18,271 bases of DNA from NCBI GenBank assembly GCA_964609495.1, contig CAZSTA010000058.1, positions 1-18,271 on the forward strand. The letters are read 5' to 3'. Below the pieces are notes generated by a model, which searched no databases, had not been told where the DNA came from, and saw only the letters and a program-made list of their open reading frames with translations. Every line of letters starts with the position of its first letter. Within the stretch, counting starts at the first letter, position 1. Shown piece by piece: positions 13,375 to 18,271 of the stretch. The stretch comes from CAZSTA01 sp964609495 [NCBI: uncultured bacterium]. Lineage in GTDB: Bacteria; CAZSTA01. Position numbers and translations under genes: made by a program.

Positions 13375-16300
13375 ATGAAAACTCAAAAGAATTCAAGATT
13401 TACTAACGGGAGTGCTATGAACAGATTTTATGCAAAATTCATAGTAATCTCATTATTAATCTTGTTATCGATTTGCTTTGGCGCCTTGGAAGTTCAAGCT
13501 CAGGATTTATTACAAAGAATAGCAGACCATGTGAATCTAAATAATCCGCTAAGGATATCCGAAGATTATTACTATAATAATGAAAAATGGGTTGCATATT
13601 TTCACGGCAGTGTTCCAATTGGGCCAGGAGTCTCAGGCGGATTGACAATTACTATTGATTTAACTGACTATCTTCGAATAACTCCTGAAGGTCAGGATGA
13701 TTGGATTACTGTATGGACTGATGCTACCGTAGGAACTGGGGGTTGGAGCTTCGGGTTTGGTGCACAGAAACGTCATTTTGGTGCAAACGCTCCTGACAGT
13801 TTTGAACATCTTTTTGATTGTTCAGCTGGTTATTCAGGACCTGGCTTTAGTGCTAATGTTTTTGAAGTATCTTCATCTGGAGATAGTAAGGTAATAAATG
13901 TTAGTTTCGGACCCGAAATTCAATTTGATTTTGGATCTGGTGCAATTTGCGCGATCCATGGTATCACTTTTGAGATAAGGAGAGAAAGACTTAATAGAAT
14001 ACTATTTAATGCACTAGTTCCTGGAATACCAATGGGAAATTTTGCGTCACTTTTTGGTGAGAATTTGATATATCCTGATCCAGACAATGTATCGATTTTC
14101 GAGTGGCTATTTGGGATTCGATTTACTACGCCTTATGACCGACTCTCTGATGATCCTGAAGCTTTTCTTATAAAGGACATCATTTCCGATAAATTGGTCG
14201 TTGGTGGTGATTGGGGCACAATTAGAGTTCGAGTTAAAGTACTGGAAGGTGATTATTACTACATTAGAGTGTGGGATGATGATGGTGTTAGTGCTCCTGG
14301 ATGGAATTGGGCAAGTGTAGAATCTGGCCCAGTTTGGTTAGAGGTAGGACAAGAATATTATTTTGATTTTTGGGTAAAACCAGACGATCTAGAAGAAGAA
14401 TTTGGCTTCTGGTTGTATCAGAAGGATCTGTCTGTTGGCCCCATACATACTTGGAAAATCTTAGAAAAGATTCTATATACTTTATATGCGTTACCGAGCG
14501 ATTTTGATATCGACCCACCTGAAGTATCAAGTCATAATTATGGTACCAATCCCGAGACTAATATTTTTGTTGTTTTCAACGAAGAACTGGCAACGAAAAC
14601 ATTTACTAATTCTACGATCCTTGTTTCTGGATCATTATCGGGAATCCATATATGCTCTTTTGATTACGAACCCTCTACAAATACGATGATAATTGATCCA
14701 GAGACAAATTTCCTCGATGGCGAAACTGTCACGGTTACAATAACTAAATATATCCAAGATTTGGTCGGAAATGGTCTCGCAAGCCAGTATGAATTTAGTT
14801 TCACCATTGAGTCTGCCCCTCAACTACATTCACCACAAATATTACCATCATCTGCAGGTGATACAGATACCCACTTTAATTTTTCAATTGTTTACACAGA
14901 TTTAGATAACAATTCTCCTGATTACGTTAAAGTTGTGATTGATAGCGTAGCATATCCACTTACTTCGGCGGATACCGACTACAAAGATGGAGCAAAGTTT
15001 TCTACGCCGAGTGGCCTCATCTTTGGGAAAGGTGAACATCAATATTACTTCCGCGCTCAACAGGGTACCCATATACTTCAAGTCCCCGAAGGGACTGAAC
15101 AACTCAGTTTTTCTGTTGTCTCATCCGCTTCCTCCATTTCTCTTTCGTTAAACCCGACGAGCGTCCCAGAAGATGGAATAACTACGACGACAGCTACTGC
15201 AACAGTAACAAACAGCTTTGGCAACCCTGTTGAAGGTGAGACAGTGACCTTTAGCTCGAATGGTTTTCCGGGGACATTTAGTCAAACCCAAAAAGTAACC
15301 GGTCCCGATGGGAAGGCTTCAGTTACATTCTTGCCAGCGTCATCAGGCTCTGCTACTATCTCTGCGACAATAGCAGGCGATTTATCTGACGATACATTAG
15401 AGGTAACTGGTGGAGAATGGTCAATGTCGCCGATCAGATTTAGATACCCGCCAATAGGAAAGGGCAGTTACTATGTCTATAGAGTAAAGGTGAAACTCGA
15501 ATACGCCAATGGTGATCCAGTGCAAATGGAGAATGTTGATTTAACCTCATCAGGAGGTTACTTTTCGCTTCCCGACGCTTCAAATCATTCCGGATCTTCA
15601 TCAATTTCCGTCTATACGAACAACAATGGCATCTGGGGACAAGCTGAAGCGGATCTATGGATTCCTAATGGTGATACCTACTTTATCTCTGCTGTGAGTT
15701 CAGGTGCTTCAAGGAGCACCCGTGTCTACCTCAGCGATGGATCTGAGCAACCTGGGAGTTTTAAACCTTTCAAAACACTTAATTTTTATAATGGTATATG
15801 TGATGTAGATTGGTCAAATGATGGCAGTAAAGTCGCCGCTTTACGTGGAGGTGGTAATCCGGGTTGGGTTCGAATATGGGATACAAACGATTGGACCGAA
15901 ATAGCAACTAACACAGGAGACGATCTGTATTATGGCGGCTACTCTCTTGATTTCGATGATAGCAGTTCTTTCCTGATAGTTGCGTATGGTGGCGGTGATG
16001 TAGCTCGGATAACATCAAATGGGATCAGAGTGTGGGGTCTCGATGTTGGTGAAGCCATTTATGATGTTGATATTTCACCTAATGGAGGGAGCTTTGTTTC
16101 TGGCAGCAGTGATTGTTATTGTCGCATTCACTCAACCTTCAATGGAAACCCTATATACACATTTCCACAACTTGATAAAAAGTCATATGCTGTGGACTAC
16201 TCTCCACACGGTTATGTCGCTATAGGTTCAAACGGTGGCACAGTGAGAGTCTATAGAACTTCAAATTATTCCCTTGTTGGTGAAGACAACTTCGATCAAT

Positions 16301-18271
16301 CTGTATATGCCTTGGATTGGTCACCAGATGGCCAAAGATTAGCCATCGGTCTTAAAGATCATCTCGTAATAATTGCCAATCCTTTTAACTTTGATGATAC
16401 TCAGTTGCCGTACCTCGGGCATACGGGATACATACGTGATGTGAAGTGGTCTCCCGATGGTTCTATGATTGCAAGCGCTGCTGATGTGGATGGTATTCAT
16501 ATTTGGGATTCGTCTTCCGGGCAACCAATAACCCAATCAGATAAAAGAGATGTTAAAGCTGTGGCATGGGATCCAACTGGCAATATGTTAGCTGCTGTTG
16601 ATCCAAACTATGTTCTCATATACGCACCTTTTGATAGTGTACCGCCAATAATTTCTAATCCCTCTTGTAATCCCTCTCCCTGCGAAATCGGCGATCTATT
16701 GAGAATCAACGTTTGTGTGATTGATGATATTTTTGGTGTTCCCGGTACAGTGTCTTCTGTCGAAGCTCATATTAAGGGTCCAGGGCAAGCTCCCTCCGGA
16801 TACACAGCACAGTCATATTCTGAATACACAATACAATTATATGATGATGGTAAACACGGTGACCAGAATGCTAATGATTCGATATTCGGCGAATATTGGG
16901 ATACCTCATCTGCCCCTGAAGGCACTTATTCGATAGATTTCTATGCCGAGGATGCCAATTCAAATTTCGTTCTTTTTGAAAATATATTATCGTGTCCAGT
17001 TTTCGATTACCCTCAAATAAGTGACATTAGCCACTCTCCAACAAATCCGTCGAACACAGACTCAGTAACAGTTGAAGCCAGCATATCAGATCAATCTGGT
17101 ATCGCCTCAGCAACACTTCTATTTTCTACTGACGGCGGTTCGACTTGGAATCCTATTATTATGACAAACACAAGCGCAAGTGGGGATATTCTGCTGGCAA
17201 GTGGGAGCATTTGGCAGGGTGTTATTCCTCCTCAATCGGTCTCGGAGGTCCGGTACAAGATAGAGGCTATCGATCTATTAAATCATTCGAAGACCTCAGA
17301 GGAAAATACTTATTCAGTTAATATTACATCACCGATCCCTCCCTCCAACCTGAGCGCCACAGCGGTCTCTCAGACACAGATCAATTTGGCTTGGCAGGAT
17401 AACTCATCTGACGAGTCTGATTTCCACATCGAGCGTTCGCTGAATGGGACCTCAGACTGGGAGGAGATTGCCACCGTACCAGCCAACAGTACTAGTTATA
17501 GTGACACCAGGTTGAGTTGCAACACTACTTATCACTATCGTGTGTGCGCCCACCGGCACAGCGACGGACAGTTCTCCTCCCCCTCTAACGTCGCCAATGC
17601 CACCACAGCATCTTGCGATGTCTTGACTGCGCCCTTCTTCGACGATATGGAAAGTGGGGCTAATGGGTGGTCAGCAACTGGGTTCTGGCATCAAGTAACA
17701 CAGGGAGTCAGCCCTTATCCTGAAGCTCACAGCTCGACTCACAGTTGGTGGTATGGACAGGATGCCACAGGTAATTACGACAACGGCTCCACGAATTCTG
17801 GAGACCTGACCTCACCACCCATCTCCATCCCTGGCCCAGGTTGCGTACTACAGTTTTGGTACTGGTATAAAACGGAAGATACTTGGGATCCAAAGTGGGT
17901 GCAGATTTCATCCGATGGTGGGCCATTCATCAATGTAGTTCATATATCCGGAGAGCCAACACAGAGTTGGGTCCAAAGCCAGCCTATCGACCTCTCTGCC
18001 TATGCTGGCAGTACCATACAAGTCCGCTTCCACTTCAATACAATTGACAATCTCCAAAATGCCTTTCGTGGTTGGTACATTGATGATTTCTCTATCACCG
18101 CGCCTTCGCACTACACTTGGTATTTTGGGCAGGGATATGGAGGGAGTGGCTGGCAAACTTATGTGATGATGGTTAATCCTAGTGCTTCTTCGATAAACTA
18201 CGACGCTTACTTCTACAAGGAGGGAGGAGGAACAGTAACTGACTCTGGAATTATCAATCCCCATGCTCGAA
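13375..18271 (+). CDS. Giant secreted multidomain surface protein (Ig-like, WD40, FN3, MAM-like), 3' end missing
   Basis: Open from ATG 13375 to the window edge with no stop: at least 1,632 residues. The start follows AAAGGAGGAG by five bases. Residues 1-42 are a signal peptide (hydrophobic 22-36, likely cleavage after VQA); Met15 is an alternative start giving a shorter signal. Residues 45-370: no recognised family. Residues 378-479: SbsA-type Ig-like (DIDPPEVSS, VVFNEEL). Residues 480-570: second beta-sandwich. Residues 585-682: invasin/Big_1-like Ig (LNPTSVPEDG, DGKASVTFLP). Residues 683-790: another Ig-like unit. Residues 792-1087: WD40-type propeller (VDWSNDGSKVA, VRIWDTN, LDWSPDGQRLA, VKWSPDGSMIA). 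Residues 1088-1320: two beta-sandwich units, one with LYDDGKHGDQNANDSIFG. Residues 1321-1411: FN3 (PPSNLSATAV). Residues 1420-1573: MAM-like jelly roll (FFDDMESGANGW to GWYIDDFSI). Residues 1580 onward: WYFGQGYGGSGWQTYVMMVNP, like repeats seen near surface-protein C-termini. No catalytic motif; an adhesive or structural role is inferred. Confidence 0.93.
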   Translation, partial: MKTQKNSRFTNGSAMNRFYAKFIVISLLILLSICFGALEVQAQDLLQRIADHVNLNNPLRISEDYYYNNEKWVAYFHGSVPIGPGVSGGLTITIDLTDYLRITPEGQDDWITVWTDATVGTGGWSFGFGAQKRHFGANAPDSFEHLFDCSAGYSGPGFSANVFEVSSSGDSKVINVSFGPEIQFDFGSGAICAIHGITFEIRRERLNRILFNALVPGIPMGNFASLFGENLIYPDPDNVSIFEWLFGIRFTTPYDRLSDDPEAFLIKDIISDKLVVGGDWGTIRVRVKVLEGDYYYIRVWDDDGVSAPGWNWASVESGPVWLEVGQEYYFDFWVKPDDLEEEFGFWLYQKDLSVGPIHTWKILEKILYTLYALPSDFDIDPPEVSSHNYGTNPETNIFVVFNEELATKTFTNSTILVSGSLSGIHICSFDYEPSTNTMIIDPETNFLDGETVTVTITKYIQDLVGNGLASQYEFSFTIESAPQLHSPQILPSSAGDTDTHFNFSIVYTDLDNNSPDYVKVVIDSVAYPLTSADTDYKDGAKFSTPSGLIFGKGEHQYYFRAQQGTHILQVPEGTEQLSFSVVSSASSISLSLNPTSVPEDGITTTTATATVTNSFGNPVEGETVTFSSNGFPGTFSQTQKVTGPDGKASVTFLPASSGSATISATIAGDLSDDTLEVTGGEWSMSPIRFRYPPIGKGSYYVYRVKVKLEYANGDPVQMENVDLTSSGGYFSLPDASNHSGSSSISVYTNNNGIWGQAEADLWIPNGDTYFISAVSSGASRSTRVYLSDGSEQPGSFKPFKTLNFYNGICDVDWSNDGSKVAALRGGGNPGWVRIWDTNDWTEIATNTGDDLYYGGYSLDFDDSSSFLIVAYGGGDVARITSNGIRVWGLDVGEAIYDVDISPNGGSFVSGSSDCYCRIHSTFNGNPIYTFPQLDKKSYAVDYSPHGYVAIGSNGGTVRVYRTSNYSLVGEDNFDQSVYALDWSPDGQRLAIGLKDHLVIIANPFNFDDTQLPYLGHTGYIRDVKWSPDGSMIASAADVDGIHIWDSSSGQPITQSDKRDVKAVAWDPTGNMLAAVDPNYVLIYAPFDSVPPIISNPSCNPSPCEIGDLLRINVCVIDDIFGVPGTVSSVEAHIKGPGQAPSGYTAQSYSEYTIQLYDDGKHGDQNANDSIFGEYWDTSSAPEGTYSIDFYAEDANSNFVLFENILSCPVFDYPQISDISHSPTNPSNTDSVTVEASISDQSGIASATLLFSTDGGSTWNPIIMTNTSASGDILLASGSIWQGVIPPQSVSEVRYKIEAIDLLNHSKTSEENTYSVNITSPIPPSNLSATAVSQTQINLAWQDNSSDESDFHIERSLNGTSDWEEIATVPANSTSYSDTRLSCNTTYHYRVCAHRHSDGQFSSPSNVANATTASCDVLTAPFFDDMESGANGWSATGFWHQVTQGVSPYPEAHSSTHSWWYGQDATGNYDNGSTNSGDLTSPPISIPGPGCVLQFWYWYKTEDTWDPKWVQISSDGGPFINVVHISGEPTQSWVQSQPIDLSAYAGSTIQVRFHFNTIDNLQNAFRGWYIDDFSITAPSHYTWYFGQGYGGSGWQTYVMMVNPSASSINYDAYFYKEGGGTVTDSGIINPHAR

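Noticed and set aside
13439-18264. Short minus- and plus-strand frames within the giant surface gene
   Set aside because: The plus frame from 13375 is open without interruption and carries recognisable domains throughout; the small frames are shadows.
1-18271. CRISPR arrays, tRNA or rRNA genes, transposase genes, phage genes
   Set aside because: None seen; repeats present are propeller or TPR coding repeats, promoter copies and short inverted repeats.

Overview
The window looks like a piece of an uncultured bacterial chromosome of low to moderate GC, with heavy use of AGA/AGG/ATA codons. Ribosome-binding sites are strong and purine-rich (AAAGGAGG type), intergenic spacers are AT-rich, and terminators are of the Rho-independent type. 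No 16S, tRNA or other phylogenetic marker is present, so I do not name a phylum. Bacterial features include a lipoprotein signal, a group of sigma factor plus zf-HC2 protein, and a PknB-type Ser/Thr kinase.

Layout. From 1 to about 12,750 all genes are on the minus strand. In transcription order they are: a large ECF-like sigma factor with a long central insertion (11318-12754); a soluble protein with two HxxxCxxC zinc-finger modules of the anti-sigma type (10447-11268); a 1,893-residue fusion protein, translationally coupled to it by an ATGA overlap (4769-10450); a secreted PD40 beta-propeller fused to a clan-CD (C13/caspase-like) cysteine-protease domain (2226-4670), ending at a clear terminator; and a PD40 beta-propeller lipoprotein (150-1466) with its own promoter and terminator. 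On the plus strand, starting at 13375 and running off the right end, is one uninterrupted secreted multidomain protein of at least 1,632 residues (Ig-like domains, WD40 propeller, FN3, MAM-like domain).

The most unusual gene is the 1,893-residue fusion: Ser/Thr kinase, helical linker, Lon-type (S16) protease domain, a NACHT-like domain that has lost its Walker motifs, an Ig-like domain, an intact AAA/STAND ATPase, and about a dozen TPRs. I read no membrane segment in it.

The thread joining the region is a repeated promoter-like element, GATGTAAGATT-N14-RTTCT followed within 3-4 bases by a TATATA stretch. It occurs four times with invariant 14-base spacing: before the lipoprotein gene, before the zinc-finger/kinase operon (overlapping the sigma stop codon), and twice in tandem before the giant surface protein. 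Two copies also share a leader of about 70 bases. The inferred model is that the unusual sigma factor reads this element; the zinc-finger protein and the kinase/protease/STAND protein control the sigma factor; and the outputs are secreted propeller proteins. The genes and motif copies are read directly from the sequence; the regulatory wiring is inference.
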